The position numbers and the translations under genes were made by a program. From assembly GCA_963575745.1 (NCBI GenBank), contig CAUYUJ010018656.1, forward strand, positions 1 through 64,000: DNA of 64,000 nucleotides, given 5' to 3'. Of this stretch, positions 51,289 to 62,764 are shown in pieces; the first letter of the stretch is position 1; each line of letters starts with the position of its first letter. Below the pieces are notes generated by a model. The model did no database searches, was not told the DNA's origin, and saw only the letters and a program-made list of their open reading frames with translations. The DNA is from Prorocentrum cordatum (lineage: Eukaryota; Sar; Dinophyceae; Prorocentrales; Prorocentraceae).

Positions 51289-52195
51289 CGTTTGGTCGTT
51301 GACTACGACGTGCCCAGCGATGCTCGTTCGACATGGCTGAAGTCTGCATGATTACGAGCTGTGGCAGCAGCAGCGATAGCAAGTACACTTGTTTTTCTGT
51401 GTAAACCTTGTTGTGTGTTTGGTATCTCGGGACTCTTTAGCAACGGCATGCTCTTGAGATCCACATGTGCGTCTTAGATCCAGAGCTGGCCAATAAGGTC
51501 TGTGTCATGTGATCTGTTTCGCCTGTTTTTTATGCATGCTCTCGGTACCACTTGTTTCGTGCTCCGTGCGTGCGACAACTACAAGTTGCCACGACAGACC
51601 TGGCCGCTCATCCTTTCTCCTCCTACTCCTTTCCCCTTTGGCCTTGAGCGAAGTGGATCCAGAGATGCACAGATCGAGTGTCGAACATCACAGACCTTTC
51701 TTGGCGATCAAGGCCAGGTCGCTACAGAACTTGTAGGAGCCCGCAGCTGCATGTACTGGGGAACTCCGAGGGAATCTTCAGCGAGAGCTCGATTTTGAGA
51801 AAGAGCTCCCTCAATCTTTGTAGGTGTTGTGGCTTTCAAGCTTCACCACCAGCATGACAAGCGTTACCGCCCTCTATCCCCACAGCTGGTGGATATTGCA
51901 TTACTCACGATCACCATGATCTATCATGTGCCAGGGTACTGGGGGCCTGGGCCCCAGGCCAGGACACTCCCGGATTCCCCCCTCCCCCCGTGGGTATCTA
52001 CTTGGGCCCCAGGGAACATTGGGCCTTTTCTGGATTCTGGGGGGCTCTTTCGGCCCCCAGAGGTTTCCACCCGCCAGTACGTCCCCAAGAGGGCCTCAGG
52101 ACGGCCCAAGACGCCCCCAAGACGGCCCAAGAGCGGCGTCAAGAGGAACCCCAATAGGACCACAACACATGCACAAGCCAGTGATTTTGTCCACT
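51289..52195. other. 3' region of the phosphodiesterase gene; nothing else seen
   Basis: Lower-GC, unique sequence, likely 3' untranslated to an unknown point. A short GGGGGCCTGGGCCCCAGGCC palindrome lies near 51940-51960. No other gene seen. Confidence 0.5.
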
Positions 52196-52660
52196 AAATG
52201 CGAGCGCTCTTGCCTTCCCGAGCTTCAGCGCTCCAAGACAGCCCAAGAAGCCCCCCAGCATGGCCCAGAAGGCCCAAGAGGGCCTGAGAGGGCTCCAGGA
52301 GGGTTCCCAGCGGGGCCCAAGAGGCGGAGCACGAGCTAACATTCCAGACCATCCCCCAACGGTGATCTCCGAGACCGCCAGCGGGGCCCCAGGAGGCGCC
52401 GAGCAGGCCCCGCAAGACTGCCCGAGGTGCCCCAGGAGGAGGAGGAGGAGGAGGAGGAGGAGGAGGAGGAGGAGGAGGAGGAGGAGGAGGAGGCCCCAGT
52501 ACGCTTCCAAGAGGCCTCAAGAGACCCCACTCAGTCGGACCGAGGTATAAGATATCGAGGTCGGCTCGCGGAGGGGTTACCCGGCACCCCAGTGTTCCTT
52601 GTGTCTGTTGGATGCTCATTCGGGGGCGGAAAAGAGGGGGGTGATGACTGGGGGGGGGTG
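52196..52660. repeat. GGCCCAAGAGG-type repeats, GAG tract and dispersed motif
   Basis: Degenerate GGCCCAAGAGG units, a (GAG)n tract at 52438-52492, and at 52535-52610 the GACCGAGGTATAAGAT phrase shared with 14.76 kb. Confidence 0.75.
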
Positions 52661-53175
52661 GATATCATGGCGTGGGCCATGATATCTCCCCAGATTTCAT
52701 GGCGCCCCTTCTTATTTCATTACGTCCCTGGCCCCCCCGCTGGGCCGCGCACATGCCGCCGGTCATGATTTGCACCCCCCCCCTTGGACACCCCCCTCTT
52801 GGCCGCTCCCGACTCATGCGCATCCTGGGGGAGGGTGCCCTCGAAGGCTCTTCGATTCGGGCTGGCGGAGGGTCCAGGGTCTTCGAGGGATGTTCTCGTG
52901 TCTCAGGTCGGGCCGTAGCGATCCCACAAGTGACACGAGAGCTCCGAGAGACTTCCTGAGAGACCCCCAAACGCCTCCCAAACGGGCCTCGGGCCCACGA
53001 CCCGGGTACGGCCGCGAGCTCGACCGAAAGCCATTATATCGGAGGTTGGGTGGTGAGATCGCAGTGAAACGGAGACCCCCCACCTCGAAATCGGTTTCGG
53101 TTTCGTGTTCGCGTCGTGCGTGCGGGCGAGGCGAAGCTGCGCGTGATCCTCCTGTAGCTAGGCCGAAGTAGGAGC
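52661..53175. repeat. Small palindrome and dispersed repeat I, copy 1
   Basis: GATATCATGGCGTGGGCCAT then GATATC at 52661-52686 is a short hairpin. 53030-53160 shares GTGAGATCGCAGTG, ACGGAGACCCCC and CGTCGTGCGTGCGGGCG then GGCGAAGCTGCG with 55500-55590. Confidence 0.75.
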
Positions 53176-53179
53176 CAAA

Positions 53180-53350
53180 GTCCGTTCCCGTCCGCCGGTG
53201 GCTGGGAGGTGTCCCAGTTGGGCCGGGCGGTGTCCCGGGTGTCCCGGGTGTCAGTAGGAGCGAAAGTCCGTTTCCCGTCCGCCGGTGGCCGGGAGGTGTC
53301 CCAGTGGGCCGGGCGGTGTCCCGGGTGTCCCGGGTGTCCCGGGCGTCCCG
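53180..53350. repeat. GTGTCCCGG short tandem repeats
   Basis: Two 80-bp units with GTCCGCCGGTGGC, each ending in runs of GTGTCCCGG. Confidence 0.85.
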
Positions 53351-53380
53351 GCGCTAACGCATGTCGCTAATTTTATGATT

Positions 53381-53836
53381 CATGTTTTTCGGCGCCTGCG
53401 GCGGGCTTTTTTATCCAATCCAGCTTATTTTGTCAAATCCATCTTCTCCAATCCACTCCATCTGATCTTATCCAACACATATTGTCCCATCTAATCCAAT
53501 CCCACCAAATCCAATCCATCCAACCCAATCCATCAATTAATTTGTTTCTGCGCCTGCGGCGGGCCAATCCAATCCATCTTATCTGATCTAATCCATCTCT
53601 TCCTATCCAGTCCATCTTATCTTATCCAATCCATATTATCCCATCCAATCCAAGCCACCCAACCCAATCCATCAATTCATTTTTGTCGGCGCCTGCGGCG
53701 GGCTTTCTTATCCAATCCAGCATATCTTCTCCAATACATTTTGTCAAAATCCATTCATCTTATCTTATCCAACCCATATTGTCCCATCTTATCTTGCCCC
53801 ATCCAATCCAATCCACCCAACCCAATCCATCAACTG
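53381..53836. repeat. Higher-order repeat of ATCCAATCCATCTTATC units, block 1
   Basis: Short AATCCATCTTATC-type units are organised into about 160-bp super-units, each starting TTTGT(C/T)GGCGCCTGCGGCGG. Three super-units here; block 2 lies at 54862-55312. Confidence 0.9.
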
Positions 53837-54861
53837 TTGACGCTTCGCGAATCCCCACCAGCCCAGCCAGAAACGATGCCCAGAGGAATTGCCTCGATCA
53901 GGGAAGCGGGCAGCACACAGAGGGTCCCCCAGTGGAGGCTTCTCGGAGCGTCTTGGGGGCCTCTTGGCGGTCCCGGACGCCTCTTAGAGCGTCTTGGGTG
54001 TCTCGCAGAGCTTCTTGGGGCCTCTTGGGCGCCTGTTGGGGCCTCCTGGGGCCTCCTGGACGCCTCTTGGGGCCCTCTTGAAGCGCTCTTGGAAACCCTG
54101 GGAGCGCTCTTGGGGCCCTCTTGGGCCAACTTGAAGCCATCGTGAGGCCTCGGCGAGAAAGCCAAACACATGGATGCTCCCAAGGTTTCGGAAGGATGTT
54201 GGCCTCTTTGGGGCCTCCTGGGAGAGCTCTTTGGCCACTTGGAGCCGTCTTGGAGCGGTCTTGGGGCCTCTTGGAGCATCGTGGGCGCCATCTTGAGGCA
54301 TCTTGGGGTATCTTGAGCCATCTTGGAGATCATCTTTGGCTTTCCCAGGCGCTCTTGGAGTCATCTGAAGCAGTGCCCCCCCCCCCTAGGAGGCCAAAAT
54401 GTTGCCAAAACCTTTTTGTAAAATCAGCGATTTTGGCATTGTCGCCGAGGCCTCTTGGAACGTCTTGGGTGCCTCTGGGGGACCTCTTGGGGCCTCTTGG
54501 ATGTCTCTTGCAGGTCTCTTGGGAGCCTCTTGGGGGTATCCTGGGGCCTCCTGGGGGCCTCTTGGGGTTTCCTGGCCACCTCTTGGAGCCCTCTTGGGGC
54601 ACCCTTGGGAGCCTTGGGGGCCATCTTTGGGCCATCTTGGGTGAGATCGATCACAGGAGGGGGGGTGTTTGGTTAGGGTCCCCTCTCAGGAGGCCAACAT
54701 GGGGCCAACACCATAGTACAACCAGTGAGTTTGGCTTCCTCGCCGAGGCCGTTTTGGACGCTCCGACACCTCGCGAAATCCGTTGTCCAGGTCCATGGGG
54801 AGGGTGTAGGGGGAGGGGAAAACCCCTGCCCGAAGGGGAACAAGGAGACTGGTGGGATTAA
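53837..54861. repeat. CTCTTGGGGCCTC degenerate repeats
   Basis: 53925-54640 is built of GGGGCCTCTTGG-type units of 10-20 bp in variable order, with interspersed unique pieces (54380-54440, 54650-54861). Open frames here are composition effects. Confidence 0.85.
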
Positions 54862-55312
54862 TTAGTTTCTTCGCCTGCGGCGGGTCAATCCAATCCATCT
54901 TATCTTATCCCATCCATTTCTTCCAACCCAACCCATCTTACCTTATCCAATCCATCTTATCCCATCCAGGCCCATCCCCCCAACCCAATCCATCAATTAA
55001 TGTTTGTCGGCGCCTGCGGCGGGCTTCCTTATCCAATCCAGCTTATCTTATCCAACCCATCTTGTCCAATCCAATACATATTATTTTATCCAACTCCTAT
55101 TGTCCCGTCTTATCTGATCCCACCCAATCCAATCCATCCAACCCAATCCATCCCTTCATTTGTTTCTGCGCCTGCGGCGGGCCAATCCAATCCATCTTAT
55201 CTGAACAAATCCATATCTTCCTGTCCAAACCATCTGATCTGATCCAATCCATCTTGTCCCATCCAGTCCAATCCACCCAACCCAATCCATCAATTCATTT
55301 TTGTCGGCGCCT
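54862..55312. repeat. Higher-order repeat, block 2
   Basis: Same units and GCGCCTGCGGCGGG spacers as block 1, three super-units. Confidence 0.9.
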
Positions 55313-55459
55313 GGGCGCGATCGCGGCAGACTGCGAGGCGCGAGCGTTCGGTGCCCTTGCCGTTCGGAAGCCGCCCATGGTGAGATCCAGGTGACAGGCT
55401 GGAGGTCAGTCAGGTGGGCATTTGATCTCAATCCCCCCCAACCTCCTTGTCGCCCGCAG

Positions 55460-56650
55460 GGCGGTCGTATAGGTATGTATAGTGTCGGAGGTCGGGGGGG
55501 TGAGATCGCAGTGGAACGGAGACCCCCAGCCGGGAAATCGTTTCGCTTTGTTTGCGTCGTGCGTGCGGGCGGGGCGAAGCTGCGTGGGCGTGCGAGAGGG
55601 ATGAACCGGCCGCCTGCTAGGGCGTAGTCAAGACAAATGATTATCCACCTCCCGCCCGTTCGGCGGCGGCCCGCGGTGCCCCGCGGTTTCCCGCGGTGTA
55701 CCGTGGTGTTCCGTGGTGTCCCGCGGCGTCCGCCGTTGCCAGGGCGAAGCCAAGGCAAATGATTATCCCCCTCACGTCCGTCCGGCGGTGGCCCGCGGTG
55801 TCCCGTGGTGTCCTGCGGTGTCCCGTTGAGTGATATCGATATTGAGATCGATACTGAGATCGACGTGGTGCCCCGATGTGTCCAGTGGTGTCCCGTGGTG
55901 TCCCAGAAAGTGATACCGATAGTGAGACCGATAGTGATATCGATAAATCGACAGGTGTCCCGCGGTGTCCCGTGATGTCCCGTTGAGTGAGATCGATAGT
56001 GATATCGATAGCGAGATCGATTGTGCACGTCCGGAGGACGTGCAGTCCAGTCGTTGCGGGGCCTCGTGGCAGCTTCTTCTTGGCCTCTTGGGGGCGTCTT
56101 GGGGGCTTTTTGGGGCCTTTTCCTGATTTTTTTCCGGGGCCTCTTTCGGGCGTCTTGGGCCGTCTTGTGGCGCTTTTGCGGCGTGTGTCCCATTCGGAAG
56201 CCAGTCTGGGGACGTGTCGCGGCCGTTCTGGGGCTTCCTTGGGGTCCTCTTGAGTTGGGCCGTCTTAGGGCCCGCTTGGGCCATCGGAGGCCTTTTTGAC
56301 GGTTTCTTCGTCCGTCTCGGGGCCGTTTGGGAGGCTGCTTGGGTCGTCATGGGCCATCGAGAGTCGAAAAAATGCGAGAACGTAGCCGTGCCTGGGTAGT
56401 GGGTCAGAGTGGTGGCCAGTCTCGCCACCGTGCTTGGGTAGTGGGTCGGAGTCGTCAGGGATGCCCCTCAGGGTCTCTTCGGAGGGTTCCCAGGGGCTTG
56501 CGGGTGGCAGTTTGACAATTTGAGGCCTCTTGGAAGCGTCTTGGGGGCCTTTAGGGGGTTGCTTGGAGGCCTCCTGTGGCTTTTTGGGGGCCTTTTGGGG
56601 CGCCTTTTGGGGAGTGTCTTCGAGCTTTTTGGGGGCGTCTGGGGGCCCAG
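55460..56650. repeat. Repeat I copy 2, GTGTCCCGCGG and GGGGCCTCTTGG repeats
   Basis: Dispersed repeat I at 55480-55600. GTGTCCCGTGG decamers and GATATCGATA(G/T)TGAGATCGAT units at 55660-56030. GGGGCCTTTTGG-type units at 56045-56650. Confidence 0.85.
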
Positions 56651-56679
56651 AGCTCGAAATGTCTGTTCGCGTTCTCCCT

Positions 56680-56722
56680 CTGAATCTCGTCGTCGCCGTC
56701 GTCGTTCGCAGTTTCGTCGTCA

Positions 56723-56757
<35 letters not shown>

Positions 56758-57385
56758 GGTCGTTCACCGGTTTGCCTGTCCACCGGTCCACCCGTTCATC
56801 GATCCACAGATCCACAAGTCCGCCAGTCTACCAGTCCGCCAGTCTACCAGAGTTCCGGTTCACCGGTCCGCAGTCCGAATGATCAGCATTGTCGTCATCG
56901 TCCCGTGACCTGTATGAACACCCCAACCGTCACCATCACAATCACCATCACCATCTAGTTCACGTTATCGTCCTCAGCACCACCAGCATCATTATCACCA
57001 TCATCATCACCGTCACCACCGTCGTCATCACCGTCCTCATCGTTATCTTCGTCACCACCATCACCACCATCATCCTCATCGTCATCATCGCCAACGGCAT
57101 CGTCATCGAAAACATCATCAGGACTATCATGATCACCATCGTCGCATTCGCTGTCGTCATGGTCGTACTCATCATCAACCTATTCATTATTAGAGCCATC
57201 GCCAATCATCGTCGTTCTTTTCAGCCACGCCGCTGGGGAGGAGGACGCGGAAACTGAGGAGGAGGAGGAGGATGATGACGAGGAGGATGAGGAAAAAGGA
57301 GGAGGAGGTGGAGGTTGAAGAGGAGGAGGAGGATGACCAGGAGGAAGATGATGAGGATGAGGAGGAGTGGGAAGAGGAGAAGAAA
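56680..57385. repeat. (GTC)n, CCACCAGTC, (ATC)n and GAG microsatellites
   Basis: GTC triplets at 56690-56758, 9-10 bp CCAGTCTACCAGTCCGCC units to 56880, ATC/ACC-rich sequence to 57200, GAG/GAT-rich to 57380. Confidence 0.9.
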
Positions 57386-58959
57386 CAGGACGATAACTAT
57401 TTGTGTCGCGTTCCAGCGTCAAACGTTTTGTCGACGGTGTCTGCAGCCTTTTGCCTTCAAGCAGTCAAGCAGTCACGCTCTTCCACGACCATGCCGGTGG
57501 ATAAGCTCGTTCGGCAGATGCAGCAGCACGAGGAAGCAATGGTCACAACAGGGTGGTTTCGGCCGAAGGCTTGGGAAAGGCAGGCGTGCAGGAACCTTGC
57601 TCACGAATCCTGCGAGCCCGCTGTGGCCTGTTCGCTTGGGTTGCGTTGGCGGCGACTCGTCTTGCACGATTGTATTTCTGACAATGGCGCTTGGCATTCC
57701 ACCCTTCGGGCGGTGCGGGCACGCCGCCGCCCCCGGCGAAAACGCGCTGGCCGCCTCTGGCAGCGGGCGCTCCGCCTGGCGATGCCGCGGGTGGCGCGGC
57801 GCTGGGTCGCGAAGAGCCTGCTTCGCGCTTCGCCGCGCACAGAGGCTGCGCCCAGCCAGGGCGGCAGCGCGGACGACGACAGCAGCGGCTCCAGCGACGA
57901 CGGAAGCTCCGAGAAGGAGAGCGCGGAGCAGGCTTCTGCGGCCGCGGCGACCGCGGGGGCGCAGCTGCAGGCGCCGAGGCCCGCGGCGGCCGCGAACAAA
58001 GGCGCTACTCCGCTCCGTGCTCCTGCCTAGGCGGCGGCGGCGGCGGCGGCGGGCGCGGGCGGCGTCGCGTCTGCGGGGGGGCCTCCTTTGGACGTATTCC
58101 CTGCTGAGGTCTGCCGCGAGAGCGGCGCGCTGGAGGCGAAGCTCGGGCGCTCCGAGAAGGACCTGGGCGCAGCGAGCCGCAGGATCGAGGTCCTCGAGGG
58201 CTGGCTCGCGCAGAAGCGCACGGAGAACGCGGGCGACAATCAGGCGGCGTGCAGGGGCGCTTGCCGCTGCGGCCTCGAGAACGCGGCGCAGTACACCGAC
58301 CGCTTTAACGAAGGTTCCGGATTCGAGATCTCCGACGTACACATATGCGCACGAGAACCTGCGAGGCGCCACCGAGGCCTCGTTAGCCAGTGCATCGTGC
58401 AACGCGTGGCCCGCGCGTTTGGCCCGGCAAGGCACCTCGGCGCGACGGGGGCCGCGGCGCGCGAGGCGTCGTCGTAGTGCGCGACGTGCGCGCGGTGCGC
58501 GGCGCGCCTTGGTGCGACAGTTACGCGTGGCATAGGTGCGCGTCGGAGTTTTCGTTTTCCCAAAAGGCCCGCAAGGGGCGAGGCCGCCGCGCCGCGAAAC
58601 TCTGGGGGGGGGGGCTATTCGGGTGTTCGAACCACCGGCGGCTTGGCACTGTCGGCCTGTTCAGCGCGAGGTGGGGTGCCAGACCGATCTCTGGGTCGAC
58701 GGCGCGATTCTGCGCGGCGCCCTCGATGCCGGCCGCGCGCGCAAACGCGCGCGGCCTTCCGCAGCCGCGCCCGCGACGCTGGCGGCGCGCCATGGGGGGG
58801 CGGGGCGACGTGGAGGTGGCCGGGGAGAGCGACGAGGCCTACTCGAGCGGGGTCCACTTGGGCGATGACGGGGAGGCCATTGGACGGTCTCGCTCTCGTT
58901 GCGCCAGCGAATCAATGTGTCGAGTGGCCGACGCGCTCTCGGCAACTCGGCTGGGGCCG

Positions 58960-59160
58960 CGGCTGTCCGCGCGCCCCGTTCGCGGAGATGGGCTGTGCTT
59001 CTTTCGCGCTGTAGCTGCTGAGTTAGGACTTCCGGGCCGCGCAGCGTGGCGACTGCGCAGGTGGTGGGCAGCGGTGGGGGCGATGAAGAAACGGCGCCGT
59101 CAGTTGTCGGGGGCGCCGCAGCTGGGCGAGCGAGCCGTCGAGAGGCGGGCGCGTTTGTAG
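58960..59160 (+). pseudogene. OTU cysteine-protease motif
   Basis: The frame reads LSARPVRGDGLCFFRAVAAE at about 58966-59025. VxGDGxCxFRA is the signature around the catalytic Asp and Cys of OTU-family deubiquitinases; here the second hydrophobic position is Phe. The His-containing end of the domain is not found in this frame, which soon becomes Arg-rich and stops at 59158. OTU domains occur in host deubiquitinases and also in some eukaryotic transposons. Confidence 0.55.
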
Positions 59161-59506
59161 AGAGAGTTGCTGGCGCAGGTCACCGGCGGTGCCGCGCGGG
59201 GCAGTCTGCCGAACTGGAAGGCGGCGCCGCGGGCAGGGGGGGGGCCTGAGGCCAAAAAAACCGTATTGGCATTATCCAAATAGTGCTTGCACAGAAGTGC
59301 CGCTGCGTCTCGAGACCATGGCTCAGGCCATTCGGGGCGGCATTGCGGGGGCGCTGCGCTGGTGTAGTCGGAAGTTGCGGGGTGCGTTCTGGCGCCTCGG
59401 GGTGAGCTCGTCGCGGAACCCGCTTTGCTTGTATCCTTGTGCGTCTCTTGCCCCCCCCCGCGCGCCGGTCTTCTTTCGCTCGTCTTGTGTAGGTGCAGAC
59501 CAGACG

Positions 59507-59632
59507 CAATCGGGGGAGCTGTGGCCCTTGCCCCCTGGGGGCCCATCGGCTTCGACCCCCTTATCGAGGGGTCGTCGATGCGATGGGCCCCCCCAGGGGG
59601 GGGCCACGGCTCCCCCAGTTATGGCCGGTCGG
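59507..59632. mobile_element. Foldback element F8
   Basis: Left arm GGGGGAGCTGTGGCCC then CCCTGGGGGCCCATCG, and right complement GGGGGAGCCGTGGCCC then GGGCCCATCG, with a CTTCGACCCC/GGGGTCGTCGA inner stem and a TTATC loop. It sits inside the broken coding region. Confidence 0.8.
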
Positions 59633-61169
59633 AGATGTTCTACGTGGACTTCGTGCGCGGGTCTCCATCTGGTGGGCGCGTCGACGACGCGCTGATATGC
59701 AGACGGCGTTGTGATCACACACTGGAGTCTTGTGAAGTTCAAGCTCTGCAGTGCCAATCATTGCGTGGGCCCGGGCGACTGTCTTGCCAGGCCAGGGGTT
59801 GCTGCCGGTGTGAGCGCATTCCAGTGGTGGATTTTGCAGCGGCCCATGATGACGTCGACGGACATTCGCACTGCGATGCTGCCGACGTGTCTGCGCCGAC
59901 AGTGGGCGGCCCGCGGCCGCGGGAGCCCGCGCGCGCATGCCTTTGAAGTTCAGCAAGGCGTCGTTTTTCGCAGACGTGGATGCGATCGATCTGCAGCGAG
60001 AGTGACGCGGCGGCGTTCTGCCATCGGGTTCTGCATATTCTCGACGGCCCTGCTGGCGTGGGGGCGGCGCGGCCGCGGCCGCCCGTTCCGCCCCTGCCGT
60101 TGCCGCATCCTGAACCCGGCCCGCGCGTTCGGGACACTCAAGCGGGTCGCCCGCCCTCCCCGCGGGCGCGCCTCTCGAGGGCCCCTCCCGCTGCCGCCGC
60201 GTCCAGGGCCCAGGCGTCCGCGCGCCAGCAGATCGGCGGGCGGGGGTGCGGGCGGCGCAGGTTGCGGCAGCGACGCGCGGCCGCGGGCCGCCGACGTCGC
60301 GCGGCCGCCGCGCCGCGCGCCGGGCGCGCCCCAGCTGCAGGGCGAACGCGGAGAGAACGGCGCTCCAGCGGCGGGGGCCCATGAGACTGACTCCGTGGCG
60401 GACGGGGAGTCGTCGCCCTCAGAGCAGACGACGGATTCGAATTCCGAGATGTCGGAGGCTGCTGCTGGCTTAGAGAAGTCCGACGTGGACCGCTCGGCCT
60501 GTGGCGCGGACGCGGCGCGCGCGACGCTGGGCGTCGCGCGCGAAGCAGCCCGGGCTTTCTCGGCATTCCCCCGCAAGGGCCCGACGCTTCCTCCACCGTT
60601 CGACCCGTCGGGCACCGCAGACGACATCTCCGAGGTGATGGACGGGCTGCAGTGGCATATCTGCAACTGCGCCGTCCGAGAATGCTGCTTGACAGGGGAG
60701 GCGGAGGGGGGCTTGCGGCGCCGTGTCATCGGCCGCCGCCAGGCCTGCCCCCCAGCTGCCTGGAGAGACTGGAACAAGAGGCTCGCCGATAGCGCCGACG
60801 ACGTCGCCGTGCGCGCTCAGGTGCTCGAGGAGCGGGAATCGCGGACCTGGTCAATCTATTGTCAGGCGGTGGAGGTCCGGGCGCGAACGGGAATTCCGTC
60901 GCTCGGCATATGCAGAGACCGGCGTGCACTTCGCGCATGCGTGTTTGTCTTCGATGGTCTGCTTCTGCTGCGGTCAGAGCTACACCTGCGTCGGCGAACC
61001 CCGACGCCGCTGGAGTGCTGGAGATTGGGCGGGCGCCACTGCGCGGGCTCCCGCGCAATTGCCCGCGAGAGCCCCTGGAGTGCGCCTTCGGCTTGGAAGC
61101 GCTCCTGCAGCACTTCCCGCACCCTGCTCCAGGTCGCCGCGGCACGCCGTCGCGCCACTACCCGACACA

Positions 61170-61620
61170 GGCAAGTCCTTCGTCGCCGTGGGTGCGAAAC
61201 GTGAAGTAGACGGGCCGAACGGGAGTGAGACTTCCATGCGGTTCCTGCGTTGCACGGAAGATGTGGTGTGCGACCGTCCGCATGGAGCTGTCGATGAGTT
61301 GCGCGAGTCGTGCCGCATTCGTTCGTGCTGGCAGTGCCGCGCCATGTTCGCGGAGTCTCGGAGTGCGCGGCAGCGAATTCCGCGCTTTGCCATCGCCGGC
61401 GACAATTTCGACGCGATCGTATCGGCTTTCTGGCAGACGCACAGACGTCGGTGGATCGAGATGGCGGCTGCCGCGCCAGTGTGGACGAGTTTGATGGCGG
61501 TCTACGTCGAGGGCGATAAAGGCCACCTCATGAACAACCACGCGAGCTGTGCGAAGCAGCGCGGCACTGCCCCCCGCTGCGTTTTTCGGCCCCGCCCCAT
61601 TTTGGAAACTGCAGGGTGGT
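61170..61620 (+). pseudogene. DUF6570-like segment (Helitron-associated)
   Basis: The frame reads GKSFVAVGAKREVD, CRIRSCWQCRAMFAESRS, then RIPRFAIAGDNFDAIVSAFW and VWTSLMAVYVEGDKGHLMNN. The order C-x2-C, then P-(K/R)-F/L-A-x-A, then a hydrophobic strand with GDK matches what I know of the region before the Rep domain in many Helitron proteins. The following segment (61700-62050: FEFRMKDKDMSKHLKPMRLR, AHAVLQQGWELIDRG) also fits that region. Identity is low and this is a motif-level call. Confidence 0.4.
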
Positions 61621-62085
61621 TGACAAGCTCACGGGGGGCATTGACGCGCCGCGCGCACAGCGACCAACGGAGGCCACGCATCCGCAACATCGGGGCGCTA
61701 TCCGCGGTAATATGGCAAGGTTCCTGGTGCATTGGGGCGACGTCTTGGAGCGCCTCCTCGCCGTCGCGGAGAATTCCAGCGTCGCTGCGGCGCCCCCGCG
61801 CGACGGCGAGACGCTGGCCCACCTGGCCCGCTTCGAATTCCGGATGAAAGACAAAGACATGTCGAAGCACTTGAAGCCTATGCGCCTCCGAGCACACGCG
61901 GTGCTTCAACAGGGCTGGGAGCTCATCGACCGCGGCCGCCCCGCCTTCCGCAGAGCTGCTGCCCGGGATCCCGCGGCAATCCGCGCGGCAAAGGAGGCTT
62001 TCGAGAGGCGCGTGAAGCAATGCTGCCCGTGGCTCGGCACCTCGGAGGACGCCGACGGATTGGCCCCGCCGGGCGTGCCGGGAAA

Positions 62086-62224
62086 TTCGAACCCACATTT
62101 CGAGGCCTCCGCCCCAAGAGAAGCCCGAAGATCGCCAGCAGGCCCCCAAGGCCCTCCCCCCAGAGAGGATCTGAGAGGGCCAAAAGATGGCCCGAAGAGT
62201 CCCCGAAAGGCGCCCCGAGAGGCT
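62086..62224 (+). repeat. 139-bp direct repeat L, copy 1
   Basis: From TTCGAACCCACATTTCGAGG to CCCCGAGAGGCT, nearly identical to 63862-64000. It marks the abrupt end of the coding relic on its left. Confidence 0.95.
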
Positions 62225-62764
62225 TCACCGCTGTTTCCAAAAGGTTGCCTCGAGGTTCCCCAGAGACGCGACGCGGAGTTCAAGAGGTCTCACATCAACA
62301 GCCCAGGCACGGTGGCAGGATGTGCAGAAGGCTACCAGGAGTGGCACACGTGGACGACGGGCCCTCTCCTTTGTCTCCTCTTGTGTGCCCTCCTCCTCTT
62401 TGTGTCCTCCTCCTGCTTTTCGTCTTCAAAGGCTCCACTTCTCCCCTTGCTCCTGCCCCTCCTTCCCGCTCTGCCATCGTTTTCGTCGCCGTCGTGCTCC
62501 TGGACTCTCCCCCCGTTTTTGGCCTCCAAACCGCCCCCGTCGTCCTCGTCGTCGTCCTGTTGGAGATTTTTGCTCGGTGCAGGCTGTTTACTGTGTGTTT
62601 CCGTCGTGTCTCCAGACTATTGGCTTATCCGAAGCCGTTACTCAACCTTCGGCATCCCGCTGCGAGTTGGGACTCCGGGGCCTTAGCGCTCGCGAAACGC
62701 GCGCGCGATGGTTCGAGCGTGCGTGTGTGAGTGTGCGTATCTGTATATATACACAAGACTGTTC
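62225..62764. other. No gene recognised; CTC-rich patch
   Basis: Contains a CTC/GTC-rich stretch at 62375-62565. No coding domain. Confidence 0.5.

Larger units (their letters stand above)
57388..62085 (+). pseudogene. Broken OTU/Helitron-like coding region
   Basis: About 4.7 kb of GC-rich sequence without microsatellites, in which protein-like segments appear on the plus strand in changing frames. They are: a basic/helical piece from the ATG at 57491 (MPVDKLVRQMQQHEEAMVTT), a coiled coil at 58115-58230 (LEAKLGRSEKDLGAASRRIE), an OTU motif at 58978, and a Cys-containing helical piece at 60480-60900. Then come a Cys-finger piece at 61170-61620 and an arginine-rich helical piece at 61700-62050. 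A foldback element interrupts it at 59507-59632. Order and content resemble the N-terminal half of Helitron-type replicases that carry OTU and DUF6570 regions; no Rep or helicase domain is seen. It could instead be a host gene with many introns. Confidence 0.45.

Noticed and set aside
58966-59025. Functional OTU deubiquitinase gene
   Set aside because: Only the Asp/Cys motif is present; the frame becomes Arg-rich and stops before any catalytic His region.
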